Assembly: GCF_016908015.1 (NCBI RefSeq)
Contig: NZ_JAFBDB010000001.1
Coordinates: 682,001-746,000, forward strand
DNA length: 64,000 nt
Origin: Clostridium pascui
Lineage (GTDB): Bacteria; Bacillota; Clostridia; Clostridiales; Clostridiaceae
Direction: 5' to 3'
Under the pieces are notes generated by a model that ran no database searches, was not told the origin of the DNA, and saw only the letters and a program-made list of their open reading frames with translations. Position 1 is the stretch's first letter; each line of letters begins with the position of its first letter. This document shows, piece after piece, positions 1-8,613 of this stretch. The position numbers and the translations under genes were made by a program.

Positions 1-1081
1 CGACTTTTTCTTCTATAGTATAATTGCCAGTACTTAAGATTGCTAAATTTGTATTTTCTCTCATACCTTCTAAAGCAATTTGATCGCTTACATTATCTTG
101 AGAAAAACTAGTGTTTATTCCCACAACCATGTAATGTCCTAAATAATCATCTTTAATCTTTGTTCTTATTACATCCCTTAATTTCAACTTAGGATTAGCC
201 TTTGTGGCTATTATGTCTAAGTTTGTGTTTTTTCGCCACATATCTAAAAACTGCTTGTTTGCTATTCTTCTTCTTTTTATTTCTGTATCTGCTAGTACAG
301 TTTCAACCTCTGTGAATCTATTTTCCCCACCTAAGTATAACCTCATTTTTACTTCTTCATATACGTTATAAATCTTTTCATTGTATCTAACTAAAAGTCT
401 TGGATACATTGTGTCTATACTTCTTTTGCTATCAGCATCAGCTATTTTACGAAAATCTTCATAATACCAATCATACCTAATATTATTTGACACATCTGAT
501 GCTAGATAATATGGATATGGCTTACAAACCACTAAAGTTCCATCTTTAGTCATAACGCCTTTAGCCTCCATTGTGGTTATAGCCTCTTCTATAATATCCG
601 AAAATTGAGTATCATATTTAATTTTCATTTCTTTTTCTATTTTATAATCTTGTATTTCATCCATCTTTATTTCAACCTTAAGACCGGCCCTTTTACATAA
701 ATCTTCCACCATTGAACTTGCCATTACATCTTTATAAATTAAGTAAGGTGTACACGGATCTATTGCTCTAAGCAATTTACTATAGTCATCCCTAGCAATT
801 ACTTCAATAACTTCTTCACTAGCCTTTATATTATAATTTTTAATTATACCTGTGAATTGCAACTCATCGTTCCAATAAAAATTCACTCTATTGGAGTTAT
901 CCAATATTCCATCTATACCACCGAAATCAGTTAATTTTATAGGTGCCGTGTTACTAATTCTAAAGGTGGCTTGAGTGGCTCCCATATCTATTCTTCTATC
1001 TACATTTGCACTTAAAAATAATCTTTTAAAAGTATATTTCTCACCATTAGTTTTCTTTATTACTTCTAGTTTATAACTCAC
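1..1081 (-). CDS. Phage tail/baseplate hub-like protein (partial, C-terminus beyond left edge)
   Basis: An open frame of 360 codons runs leftward off the window edge from a GTG at 1081. The GTG overlaps the stop region of the preceding tail gene, as in other genes of this operon. The product begins MSYKLEVIKK and is rich in beta-strand-like segments, with a central part resembling baseplate hub proteins of the XkdQ/YqbQ type (late control D-like). Position right after the tape measure and a short tail protein supports a hub or tail-associated role. The start is inferred from overlap; no ATG is available nearby. Assignment to the exact hub family is by position and general character only. Confidence 0.75.
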   Translation of the reverse strand, partial: MSYKLEVIKKTNGEKYTFKRLFLSANVDRRIDMGATQATFRISNTAPIKLTDFGGIDGILDNSNRVNFYWNDELQFTGIIKNYNIKASEEVIEVIARDDYSKLLRAIDPCTPYLIYKDVMASSMVEDLCKRAGLKVEIKMDEIQDYKIEKEMKIKYDTQFSDIIEEAITTMEAKGVMTKDGTLVVCKPYPYYLASDVSNNIRYDWYYEDFRKIADADSKRSIDTMYPRLLVRYNEKIYNVYEEVKMRLYLGGENRFTEVETVLADTEIKRRRIANKQFLDMWRKNTNLDIIATKANPKLKLRDVIRTKIKDDYLGHYMVVGINTSFSQDNVSDQIALEGMRENTNLAILSTGNYTIEEKV

Positions 1082-1469
1082 TTGAATCACCCGCCCAACC
1101 TTCAATTCCACATGGACATAACAACTCACAACTAATATAGTATATATCACCCTCTATGGGTGTATCTAAATCAAAGTTACCTTGAAAATATCCTCTATAC
1201 TCTGTTCCAAATTCATCTATAAAAATAAATCTTTCAGTATACTTATTTCTAAAGTTCTTGAACTGTACAATCTGATCGGGCGTATGAGTTTCAAATGCTA
1301 CACTAAATTTGATTAAAGTATCACTTTTAACTGCATCTTGAAATACAGTATAACCTGTTAAACTCTTATTACCTTTTCTTAAAGTAACAGGAGTGGGAGG
1401 TTTATAATTGGTTATTGTTGCTCCTGTATCTATTCCATTATCATATTTTAAAACTAAATTAAATTCCAA
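1071..1469 (-). CDS. Putative minor/distal tail protein
   Basis: 132 aa, no recognised catalytic motif. It lies between the tape measure gene and the hub-like gene, the place occupied by the distal tail or hub-connector protein in long-tailed phages. The sequence is strand-rich, with aromatic-rich segments such as RFIFIDEFGTEYRGYF typical of beta-sandwich tail-tip proteins. Its stop overlaps the GTG start of the next gene by a few bases, suggesting translational coupling. Function is inferred from position; a minor tail protein is the safest name. Confidence 0.7.
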   Translation of the reverse strand: MEFNLVLKYDNGIDTGATITNYKPPTPVTLRKGNKSLTGYTVFQDAVKSDTLIKFSVAFETHTPDQIVQFKNFRNKYTERFIFIDEFGTEYRGYFQGNFDLDTPIEGDIYYISCELLCPCGIEGWAGDSSEL

Positions 1470-1481
1470 TTATAACACCCC

Positions 1482-3941
1482 CTAATTTCTTACTGCATCG
1501 TGCATAAACAAATCCACTAATCCATTTTTTAATGCTACTTGCCCCATGCTATTTACTTCTTGTATTAGTTGTTCAGTGCCATTTGCTCCAGTATCAGATA
1601 TATTAACGTGCATATTTATTGTTGGATTAAAGTTAAGTTGTTTGTTACTATTGCTAATACTACTAACTCCATATCTACCGCCATATGCTCCACTAAGTGC
1701 CATATCATTTAATCCTGTGAAATTTGGCTTAACATTCCCTAAGTTTTTAATTTTATTTGCAAGGCCAGTAAATTTATTTGTTATGGAATCATCTTGTTTA
1801 TCTAATCCTTGTATAAGTCCTTCTCCGATAAAGCCACCATAACCAATAAAAACTCGGCTTGGAGAATGTATGTCTAGTTCTTCCTCGAAACCTTCCTTTA
1901 TACCTTTACCAAGTTCCTTACCTTTACCCTTGAATAGACCTTTTATTTTATTGATCCCACTCATAAATCCATCAGCTATATTCTTTAATTTTTCTTTTCC
2001 CCAATCTAGAAAGGCATCTATAAGTAACTTCCATCCACCCATAATCCACTTTAACGCATCGCCTATTCCAGAAAATATTCCCTTTATGAAATCCCCAAAT
2101 ACTTTGGCTGCTGCTTTTAATTTATCCCAATGTTTTATAACTTCATAAACTATAAATCCAATAGCTAATATTGCGCCAACTACTATTGCTGTATGAGGCG
2201 TAATTAACGCCGGTAACATTTTAAATATTCCCGCGGCCTTTGGTATTAATTTAAAAGTATTTGTAATAAGTCCAACTCCAGTTTTAACACCCTTTCCAAC
2301 GCTTAAGAAGATTTTAGTGAGTTCTGAAAGCTTTGAAACTGTTTTTATTATTCCACTTACAGTACCTACAAGTTTTCCACCTAATAGCATTATCGGCCCT
2401 GTTACTGCTGCAAACCCCATAAACGACACTATAGATTTTTTAACTGGATCGGGTAACTGTTGTATTTTCTGAATTAATTTAGTAAAAATTTCTAAAACCT
2501 TAATAACTTGTGGTAGCAAATATCCACCTATTGTTATTCCTAACCCCTTTAATGTTTCTTTAGCTTTTTTAAATTTCTCTTCTGGTGTATCCATCATTTT
2601 ATTGAAAGCATCATCCACTGCGTTGACATTCTCTTTCATCTGTTTCATACTTTCATTGTATAATTTAGATCCACTATTAGAAGTTAAAGACATTACGGTA
2701 TTAAGTCCTTCTACACTACCAAACATCATACTAAAAGCACTAAGAGTATCTCCAGATGTTTGCTCCAACATTTTTAACTCTTTTTCTTTGGCATTTAGTT
2801 CTTTTTTCATTGCTTGTACGTTTGCCGTGCCTTCTTTTTCAGCTTTTGATTGCTTTTGTAATGTTTTGATATGTTCTTGTGTAGATTCTATTTCAGCATC
2901 TATAGCTTTCTTACGATTTTTGTCCTTGCTTGTTAGATTCTTTTTTTCTTCTCTAAGCTTAGAAATTTTATCTCTTTCTTTTTCTATCTCTTCACTATAT
3001 TTTTTGCTACTTGCTCCTGCTCCAGATATTGCCGCTTTTAATTTATTAACTTCATCAAGTTTTTTAGTATATGCCGGTGCAGATTGCTCCAATTTCGCCT
3101 TAACCTCTTGTAAAAATCCTATCCAACCTTTAGATTTAACCGCACTAACGTTAAATTGTATTCCTAATGTTTCAGCCGCTTTTTTGGCCTCTTCACTTGG
3201 CTTTACTATATTAGACATTGCAGCTTTTAATCCTGTGATGGATTCGGCCGTCTTGATACCTTGGGCAGTTGATACGGCTATGCTAGAAAATAGTTCCTCT
3301 GTTTTAACTCCTAATGCACTAGATATTGGAATAACGTTACCTAAACTTCTTCCCATTTCATCAACTGTGGTTTTACCTAAATTTTGGGCAACTATAAGCT
3401 GATTACTTATATCCGTAGCGTCTTTGGCACTTTTACCATAAGCATTAATAGTGGAAGTTAAAGCATCAGTTGCCACCGTAACATCTGTAAATCCGGCTTT
3501 CGCCAGTTTGGCAGCATCTTTGGTAAATCCGACGGCATTTTCTTTACTAATCCCAGAAGAAATTGCATCATATGTTGCTTCTGCGAAGTCTTTAGCTGCC
3601 ATACCCATATCAGAAGATGTTTTTAATATTTCTTCTCTCATACTTGATAGTTCTTGCTTACTAGCTCCCGCTATTGTAGATACTTTTGCCATAGAAGTTT
3701 CAAAGTCACTTGCCATTTTAACTGCTGCCGCACCAACTCCAACTATTGGCAAAGTAACGGCTTTGGTTAAAGTTGCACCCGTAGCTGATATTGAACTCCC
3801 TAAACTTTTAATTTTATTTCCGACTCCATCTGTACCACTAGTAAAATTTCTTAAATCTGCACCCGCACTTCTTAGTCCATTTGCAAACCCGCTGCGGTCT
3901 AAAGTTAAGTATGCAACAGCACTACCTACATTTACTGCCAC
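1482..3941 (-). CDS. Tail tape measure protein
   Basis: 819 aa. The protein spans the tail lumen and sets tail length. Residues about 60-280 resemble the TP901-type tape measure core (PhageMin_Tail), including ASDFETSMAKVSTIAG and the KSAKDATDISNQLIVAQN-like region. Residues about 290-400 are a charged, Lys/Glu-rich coiled coil. A hydrophobic stretch near 570-603 could cross the membrane during DNA ejection. The C-terminus contains a DIHSPSRVFIGYGGFIGEGL segment seen in many tape measure proteins. It is the longest late gene and follows the tail chaperone genes, the usual order. Confidence 0.93.
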   Translation of the reverse strand: MAVNVGSAVAYLTLDRSGFANGLRSAGADLRNFTSGTDGVGNKIKSLGSSISATGATLTKAVTLPIVGVGAAAVKMASDFETSMAKVSTIAGASKQELSSMREEILKTSSDMGMAAKDFAEATYDAISSGISKENAVGFTKDAAKLAKAGFTDVTVATDALTSTINAYGKSAKDATDISNQLIVAQNLGKTTVDEMGRSLGNVIPISSALGVKTEELFSSIAVSTAQGIKTAESITGLKAAMSNIVKPSEEAKKAAETLGIQFNVSAVKSKGWIGFLQEVKAKLEQSAPAYTKKLDEVNKLKAAISGAGASSKKYSEEIEKERDKISKLREEKKNLTSKDKNRKKAIDAEIESTQEHIKTLQKQSKAEKEGTANVQAMKKELNAKEKELKMLEQTSGDTLSAFSMMFGSVEGLNTVMSLTSNSGSKLYNESMKQMKENVNAVDDAFNKMMDTPEEKFKKAKETLKGLGITIGGYLLPQVIKVLEIFTKLIQKIQQLPDPVKKSIVSFMGFAAVTGPIMLLGGKLVGTVSGIIKTVSKLSELTKIFLSVGKGVKTGVGLITNTFKLIPKAAGIFKMLPALITPHTAIVVGAILAIGFIVYEVIKHWDKLKAAAKVFGDFIKGIFSGIGDALKWIMGGWKLLIDAFLDWGKEKLKNIADGFMSGINKIKGLFKGKGKELGKGIKEGFEEELDIHSPSRVFIGYGGFIGEGLIQGLDKQDDSITNKFTGLANKIKNLGNVKPNFTGLNDMALSGAYGGRYGVSSISNSNKQLNFNPTINMHVNISDTGANGTEQLIQEVNSMGQVALKNGLVDLFMHDAVRN

Positions 3942-3981
3942 GTATTTTCACCTCCTATTTTAGGGAATAAAACAAGAGTGA

Positions 3982-4221
3982 TTACTTATTATTACCTTGT
4001 AACCACTCAATCACATCATTATTATTTGTTTTATTTCTTTGCTCATCATCCATGAATTTTGGCTCTTTACTACCCTCTTTACTAATTTGTTCTAATATAT
4101 AAATACACGCCTCATCAAAGCAAAAAGCCTCATAATCATTGATTATGCCTATAATTTCACTCGGCCTTTTCTTGTACTGTTTGCTTATCGCTATCACTGA
4201 CATTATCCTTCTGCTCTTCAC
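3982..4221 (-). CDS. Tail assembly chaperone, T-like frame (possible frameshift extension)
   Basis: 79 codons if read from a GTG at 4221, which has no ribosome site; an ATG at about 4203 follows AGAAGG at a very short spacing. The frame overlaps the preceding chaperone by 65 nt in the +1 (equivalently -2) register. The segment YKKRPSEIIGI followed by FDEACIYIL resembles the T domain of phage G/GT chaperone pairs. It probably wraps the tape measure protein during tail assembly. It may be made only as a G-T fusion by programmed frameshifting, as in many tailed phages; independent initiation is the alternative. Confidence 0.65.
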   Translation of the reverse strand: MKSRRIMSVIAISKQYKKRPSEIIGIINDYEAFCFDEACIYILEQISKEGSKEPKFMDDEQRNKTNNNDVIEWLQGNNK

Positions 4222-4594
4222 GAAAGGATTCTAAGTCTTTTAAACCTTCTTGTGTATAATTAAACAAAGATACTATTTGCTCATCGGTTAATTCTAATCC
4301 TACACTCTCCAAATCTTTAATAGAGGGTTCCACTAACGCATTTTCTGCCATAATAAACATAACATCAGTTAATTGTTTTAAGTCAACACCCTTGCTAGAT
4401 TGTTTACCATAAAACAACTCTTCTGCTGCACTTAAAAGTTTATTAGGTATTGTACCAGTTCTAACTAAATTTAAAAGAGATACCCTCTTAACTTTAACAT
4501 TAAAAGGTATCTCAGCCTTAAATCTAGGTAATTTTATAACATCATATTCCGCCATCTTTTTTAGTTCTTCCATGTTTGTTACTTTTAATTCCAT
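4157..4594 (-). CDS. Tail assembly chaperone (G-like)
   Basis: 145 aa from the ATG at 4594, which has GGAGG about ten bases upstream; a longer frame starts at 4633 but runs into the preceding gene and lacks a site. The product (MELKVTNMEELKKMAEYDV...) is a small, mostly helical protein with an acidic C-terminus, located between the tail tube gene and the tape measure gene, the standard place for the G chaperone. Its last 65 nt overlap the T-like frame, which suggests a frameshifted G-T product. Confidence 0.8.
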   Translation of the reverse strand: MELKVTNMEELKKMAEYDVIKLPRFKAEIPFNVKVKRVSLLNLVRTGTIPNKLLSAAEELFYGKQSSKGVDLKQLTDVMFIMAENALVEPSIKDLESVGLELTDEQIVSLFNYTQEGLKDLESFREEQKDNVSDSDKQTVQEKAE

Positions 4595-4610
4595 AATTTT
4601 AATTCCTCCA

Positions 4611-5465
4611 CTATATCGTTGTAAATTCAACACTTATTGGTGTTGTTGTTCCGGAACCATCTAATAGATTTACCGCTTTAGCCTCCGCTATATAGGTTAT
4701 ACCAATTCCTATGCTAGTTGGTACAAATGTTACTATTTTTTTGCTTATGTCTATAGTTACATCGCCAGATACCATGCTACCATCTGATTTCTTAGTTACT
4801 GCAAAATTTATTGAATTAACATCATCTTGATTTATTGCATTTGTGAATGTCCACTTTATATTAGATGTTATGCTAACTGATACATCTGAATTGCTATCTG
4901 TAACCGTTCCACCTACAACTTTCATATCACCAGTTGAAGGTGTTACCGGATCTGTAGGCATAGTGCTCATAAACTCTATTTCCACTGGTTTTTCACCTCT
5001 AAACGGTATAGATTCAGCCTCATATTCTGGAACTAAGAATTCACCATCTTTAACTTTATATTTTGCCGGTTTCCCTTTGCAATGTTTATAAGTGAATTTT
5101 GCATATCCAGTTGTTCTTGAATAATCTTTTTCTTCTGTAAATATCTCCATTGTGAACTGATGTCTTTCTATTGTTACACCGGCCTCAGTTCCAGAATACT
5201 TATTACCTTCTACCACTCCACCATCAATAAGGGCCATAGTTTGCATATTAAATAAATTATCCTTTAATTTCAATTTGTAGCCTATAACTATATCTTCTGT
5301 TTCATTAATTCCATATATCTTATTTTTAACCCTTAATATATCCCTTTTACCTTGTGATAATATGGGTTCTATATCTATTTCGTCACTTGTTTCAATTGTA
5401 TGCATTACACTTGTAACTTCATCAATAAAATTAACCTTTTTCACGTTGACTAATGTTTTTTCCAT
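4611..5465 (-). CDS. Major tail (tube) protein with C-terminal Ig-like domain
   Basis: 284 aa. The first about 175 residues form the tube subunit, recognised from position (after the tail terminator, before the chaperones) and character: IDEVTSVMHTIETSDE at the start and EFMSTMPTDP near the domain boundary. After a Pro/Thr linker, residues about 185-284 look like a bacterial Ig-like domain (repeated ITSNIKWTFTNAIN and VTFVPTSIGIGITYIAEA patterns). Such appended domains decorate tails of many phages and may bind cell-wall carbohydrate. Ig identity is by pattern only. Confidence 0.85.
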   Translation of the reverse strand: MEKTLVNVKKVNFIDEVTSVMHTIETSDEIDIEPILSQGKRDILRVKNKIYGINETEDIVIGYKLKLKDNLFNMQTMALIDGGVVEGNKYSGTEAGVTIERHQFTMEIFTEEKDYSRTTGYAKFTYKHCKGKPAKYKVKDGEFLVPEYEAESIPFRGEKPVEIEFMSTMPTDPVTPSTGDMKVVGGTVTDSNSDVSVSITSNIKWTFTNAINQDDVNSINFAVTKKSDGSMVSGDVTIDISKKIVTFVPTSIGIGITYIAEAKAVNLLDGSGTTTPISVEFTTI

Positions 5466-5470
5466 AGATT

Positions 5471-5890
5471 TTATCTCCTTAATCTCTTAAATTGTTGATA
5501 TTGAGCACTAGTTGTATATGCTTGTACCTCACTATCTATTAAGCAAGGCGTTTCATTCCCAGTGGGCCTTAACTCATCAATACCTTTTAATACCTGTTTA
5601 ATATTTTCAACATAAGCCTCCATAGTTGAATATTGATCCATTGGGTGATAAATGATTATGTCAAACAATTTGTATCCGGCAACATTCCCAACCATAGCAT
5701 GAGTGCCATTTTCCTTTATAACTACATAACTTTTTAAACATTTATCTCTTTTTTGACCAATTGAATATACCTCGAAGTCTAACTTTGCCAACTCCAAATA
5801 GATCCTTTGCCATAATGTAGTCGGCGCGGTATTGTCTATTAAATAGTTTTGTAAGGTATTGCCGTTTACAATATAATTAAAATTACCCAT
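5471..5890 (-). CDS. Tail terminator / tail completion protein (putative)
   Basis: 139 aa, located just upstream of the tail tube gene, where the tail terminator is encoded in long-tailed phages. The sequence begins MGNFNYIVNGNTLQNYLID and contains FDIIIYHPMDQYSTMEAYVENIKQVL, consistent with the small alpha/beta fold of terminator proteins. No enzymatic motif. It would cap the tail tube and connect it to the head. Assignment rests on gene order. Confidence 0.65.
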   Translation of the reverse strand: MGNFNYIVNGNTLQNYLIDNTAPTTLWQRIYLELAKLDFEVYSIGQKRDKCLKSYVVIKENGTHAMVGNVAGYKLFDIIIYHPMDQYSTMEAYVENIKQVLKGIDELRPTGNETPCLIDSEVQAYTTSAQYQQFKRLRR

Positions 5891-5894
5891 ACTA

Positions 5895-6233
5895 TCACCT
5901 TCCTAGTAAATTATCCATACCCCTTAAGATCTCTGGAGAAAGCTTATTTACTGATGGTTGCAATGTGGCATATTTTTTATCATTGGCCAATTCCAAATAA
6001 GGGAAATGTTCTGTATTTCCCGCAACATAAACCACACACTTATCGCCATCCATTTGACTACCACCTTTAATCGTCTTTCTACTCAATCCAGTTTGATCTT
6101 CCCATGGTGCATTTTCTTTAGCCTCTTTTTCAAGTTTTTTTCCGGCAGAATCACCGTAAATTTTCATGGCGGCATTGGCCCTTGTTTCAAACTCTACAAA
6201 ACCTTGTAATACTCCCTTAATATCAATGTTCAT
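5895..6233 (-). CDS. HK97 gp10-like head-tail / tail completion protein
   Basis: 112 aa. The pattern of an N-terminal helix with ANAAMKIYGDSAGKKLEKEAKENAPWEDQTG followed by a basic/glycine region fits the HK97 gp10 family: NAPWEDQTGLSRKTI corresponds to the family hallmark of an (A/N)PxxTG...R segment. It would act at the head-tail interface. It is packed tightly between the neighbouring connector and terminator genes, with spacers of 4 nt on each side. Confidence 0.75.
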   Translation of the reverse strand: MNIDIKGVLQGFVEFETRANAAMKIYGDSAGKKLEKEAKENAPWEDQTGLSRKTIKGGSQMDGDKCVVYVAGNTEHFPYLELANDKKYATLQPSVNKLSPEILRGMDNLLGR

Positions 6234-6237
6234 TTAA

Positions 6238-6603
6238 TCACATCCGTTCTAAGGTCATATTGAAAATAATATTTTCAACATTCCCTAAGTCTAAGATCTT
6301 GTATTTTACACCGTCAAGAATAAAATAATCATCCTTTCGGATCTTTCTACTTTCATCACTATTACTAACCAATAGTTTATCCTCATAACCTCGGTTTAAC
6401 GATGCACCTTCGAAGGATTGAATTGTTATTTTAATATCATTTCTATAATAATAAGCTTGAATCGTACACACATAAAGATTATCAACTTTTTCATTAAAGG
6501 CGTTCACATCACATCGTAATATCTTGATGCTTTTTAGTAGTCCTTTTCGTTCAAGTTGCTTGTAGATCTTAGAACTTATCTTCTCTCTATTAATTACACC
6601 CAT
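6238..6603 (-). CDS. Head closure / head-tail joining protein (putative)
   Basis: 121 aa. Lies between the gp6-like connector and the gp10-like protein, which is the usual position of the head closure (stopper) protein. It is basic at the N-terminus and has a strand-rich centre ending DDYFILDGVKYKILDLGNV, similar in general character to SPP1 gp16-type stoppers. Its start overlaps the preceding gene's stop by one base. Assigned by gene order. Confidence 0.6.
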   Translation of the reverse strand: MGVINREKISSKIYKQLERKGLLKSIKILRCDVNAFNEKVDNLYVCTIQAYYYRNDIKITIQSFEGASLNRGYEDKLLVSNSDESRKIRKDDYFILDGVKYKILDLGNVENIIFNMTLERM

Positions 6604-6902
6604 TAGCAGCCATCAACCCTCCTTCGACTTGTTACATAACCACCAGTACTTGGAGTAGTTACAATTTCACCCTTAAAGGTTTCTGCAAGGGTTAACCAAT
6701 AATCTCTATTTGATTCTAATTTTATTCCGGATACCGTCATGGCATCATCAGCCGCAGCTTTTAAAATACATCCTTTATAACTTGCCTTGGCAAGATCTCC
6801 ATTGTGGGAATCAAGCAATAATTGTAATTCTGCATCTTCAAAATACGGATATTCTCGTTCTTGTAGATTAAATTTTAGGATTTCCAATAATGTTGGGGCC
6901 AT
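6603..6902 (-). CDS. gp6-like head-tail connector (adaptor)
   Basis: 99 aa, all-helical, beginning MAPTLLEILKFNLQEREYPYFEDAELQLLLD and containing DLAKASYKGCILKAAADDAM. This matches the pattern of the small phage gp6-like adaptor family that docks beneath the portal. The C-terminus ends in a short basic tail (SRRRVDGC). Position two genes after the capsid fits. No catalytic residues expected. Confidence 0.7.
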   Translation of the reverse strand: MAPTLLEILKFNLQEREYPYFEDAELQLLLDSHNGDLAKASYKGCILKAAADDAMTVSGIKLESNRDYWLTLAETFKGEIVTTPSTGGYVTSRRRVDGC

Positions 6903-6904
6903 GA

Positions 6905-7132
6905 CTATTCACCGCCTTTTGAATCCTCATTTTCATTGTTATCTTCACCATTATTTTCACCCTCATTTTCTGATGGCATCTCATCAATCATTTCAATGTA
7001 TTTATTTTTTAATAATTCTTTTGCATCATCTAAACTAACTTTAAAAGATTCCCCAATCTTAACAGATTTAAAATTATGAGTAATATTTACTAATGCTTTA
7101 GCAACAAATAATTTTTTAGCCAAATTAATCAA
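6905..7132 (-). CDS. Small acidic hypothetical protein of the head-tail region
   Basis: 75 aa. The N-terminal 50 residues look like a small folded domain (NITHNFKSVKIGESFKVSLD then AKELLKNKYIEMI), followed by a disordered Glu/Asn-rich acidic tail. Similar short proteins occur between capsid and connector genes in Gram-positive phages, with no known function; some resemble Rho-N or HeH-like modules. I do not recognise the family. Confidence 0.6.
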   Translation of the reverse strand: MINLAKKLFVAKALVNITHNFKSVKIGESFKVSLDDAKELLKNKYIEMIDEMPSENEGENNGEDNNENEDSKGGE

Positions 7133-7181
7133 TCCTTTCTTAATTAAAATATAAATGACAACCCGTAAAGGCTGCCATAAA

Positions 7182-8216
7182 TTAGTTTACTGTAGCAAAG
7201 AAACAATCATCTGCAGCCTCAAAACTCGGCATACCTAATTGTGATACCTTTGTTTGTACTGTCACTGGATCTCTTTTCTTCATCGTCATTATAGCAATTC
7301 CTGTTCTTACGATCGCTACGTCTGCACCTTGATTAAACATCTTATCTGCCTCCTCTGGAGTTGTTCCGTAGTAAGTCGCTCCAAGTGTTCCAGTTGGGAT
7401 TAATGTAAATTTACCACTTGGGAAATATGGTTGTTCCGAACTATCTTCAAGTTTATAAGTTCCACTTACTACCGCAAGGGCCACACCTGTTTTATTTTGA
7501 ACAAATGCCTTGATCTCATCATCCGATGCAATATAATTTGGGTTTAATGGATAAGCAGCTTTTCTAATGTTTTCATTAGCCGTTACCCATCCAAAAGTAG
7601 TTGAATCTAAAATCGCTCTATTAACGATCTTACCTTCATCCCTCATTTTTCTAACCCATCTGATAATATCAGTTATAGGATTTGAATTTACTGTATCGCT
7701 CCATTTAGATGTGCCACTTAAAACCTCTTTATGTTTTGCCGGTACTCCAAAATCGAAAACTATATCACCATCATCTGAAACAATAGAGATCACTCCACCA
7801 TCTGAAAGTAATTGCATCCTCATTCTTTCCATTTGCATATCTCCGCCATCTACTAGATCATTGTAATTGTCAAAGATCTTTAATACGATAGCATTTATAA
7901 GATCTTGGTTGTTTGCCTGTATAGCTAATAATAAATCTTGTCTATCTTTTTCATTTATCATTACTGATTCTTTGAAAAATGGCATATCCTTTGTAACCTC
8001 ATCAACTTGTGCTTTAAGTGCTCTTACTTTAACGGCAACGTCAAAAGTTGAAGGTTTTAACACAACCGGTTTTTGCTTTGCTCCTTTGATATATTTAAGT
8101 TCCATGCCTAGTTGTTTCTTTCTTGGGAATAACGCCTCACCGATAGTTGTTTCTGGTGCTAATTCTGTGATGTAAGTTGCTATTTCCTTAACGTTTATAA
8201 TATCTCTCCAATCCAT
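7182..8216 (-). CDS. Major capsid protein (gpE family)
   Basis: 344 aa, the usual length for Phage_cap_E (lambda gpE-type, HK97 fold). Family features seen: an N-terminal segment ending LFPRKKQLGMELKYIKG, a central GGDMQMERMRMQLLSDG helix, the SDTVNSNPITDIIRWVRKM segment, and a C-terminal part with PEEADKMFNQGADVAIVRTG and RDPVTVQTKVSQLGMPSFE. It follows decoration and scaffold genes, the order expected for this capsid type. It forms the icosahedral shell after scaffold-assisted assembly. Confidence 0.93.
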   Translation of the reverse strand: MDWRDIINVKEIATYITELAPETTIGEALFPRKKQLGMELKYIKGAKQKPVVLKPSTFDVAVKVRALKAQVDEVTKDMPFFKESVMINEKDRQDLLLAIQANNQDLINAIVLKIFDNYNDLVDGGDMQMERMRMQLLSDGGVISIVSDDGDIVFDFGVPAKHKEVLSGTSKWSDTVNSNPITDIIRWVRKMRDEGKIVNRAILDSTTFGWVTANENIRKAAYPLNPNYIASDDEIKAFVQNKTGVALAVVSGTYKLEDSSEQPYFPSGKFTLIPTGTLGATYYGTTPEEADKMFNQGADVAIVRTGIAIMTMKKRDPVTVQTKVSQLGMPSFEAADDCFFATVN

Positions 8217-8235
8217 TTCCTAATCCTCCTTAAAA

Positions 8236-8595
8236 TTATACAAATAAAAGCATTTTCATAGCTGCTTTTGCCGTTGTTGATGGTTTAACCGGTAACGCTG
8301 ATTCATTTATGAATCCAAATACCGTTACTGGTACACTTTCATTACCATTGGAATATTTGAAGTTTACATCCCTATAAACTAAGCCGTAAGCCTTATCATC
8401 TGCAATGGTAGTTCCATCAACAAACTTACCATCTTGTGTAAGTATAGTTCCCGCCGGTAATACCTCATCGGCATTTAAGGCAGCCGTAAGATCAGCCTTT
8501 GCAGCTTTGACACTCACGTTTTGAAATAATTCACCCGATAGTTTTAAGATGGACTTATTTTCGCCCATGTAGGTTGTTTGCTTTTCATAACTCAT
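8236..8595 (-). CDS. Head decoration protein (gpD-like)
   Basis: 119 aa, directly upstream of the gpE-type capsid gene, spacing 19 nt. The protein has the pattern of small trimeric decoration proteins: a short N-terminal arm (MSYEKQTTYMGENK), then a beta-rich domain with DEVLPAGTILTQDGKFVDG and KAYGLVYRDVNF. gpE-type capsids are commonly paired with such proteins, which stabilise the expanded head. Confidence rests on order and size together. Confidence 0.78.
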   Translation of the reverse strand: MSYEKQTTYMGENKSILKLSGELFQNVSVKAAKADLTAALNADEVLPAGTILTQDGKFVDGTTIADDKAYGLVYRDVNFKYSNGNESVPVTVFGFINESALPVKPSTTAKAAMKMLLFV

Positions 8596-8613
8596 TTCTA
8601 ATCCTCCTAATCT

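Noticed and set aside
2602-3402. 266-codon plus-strand frame opposite the tape measure gene
   Set aside because: It lies wholly inside the tape measure gene on the other strand; its composition is that of a Ser/Phe-rich shadow and it has no ribosome site.
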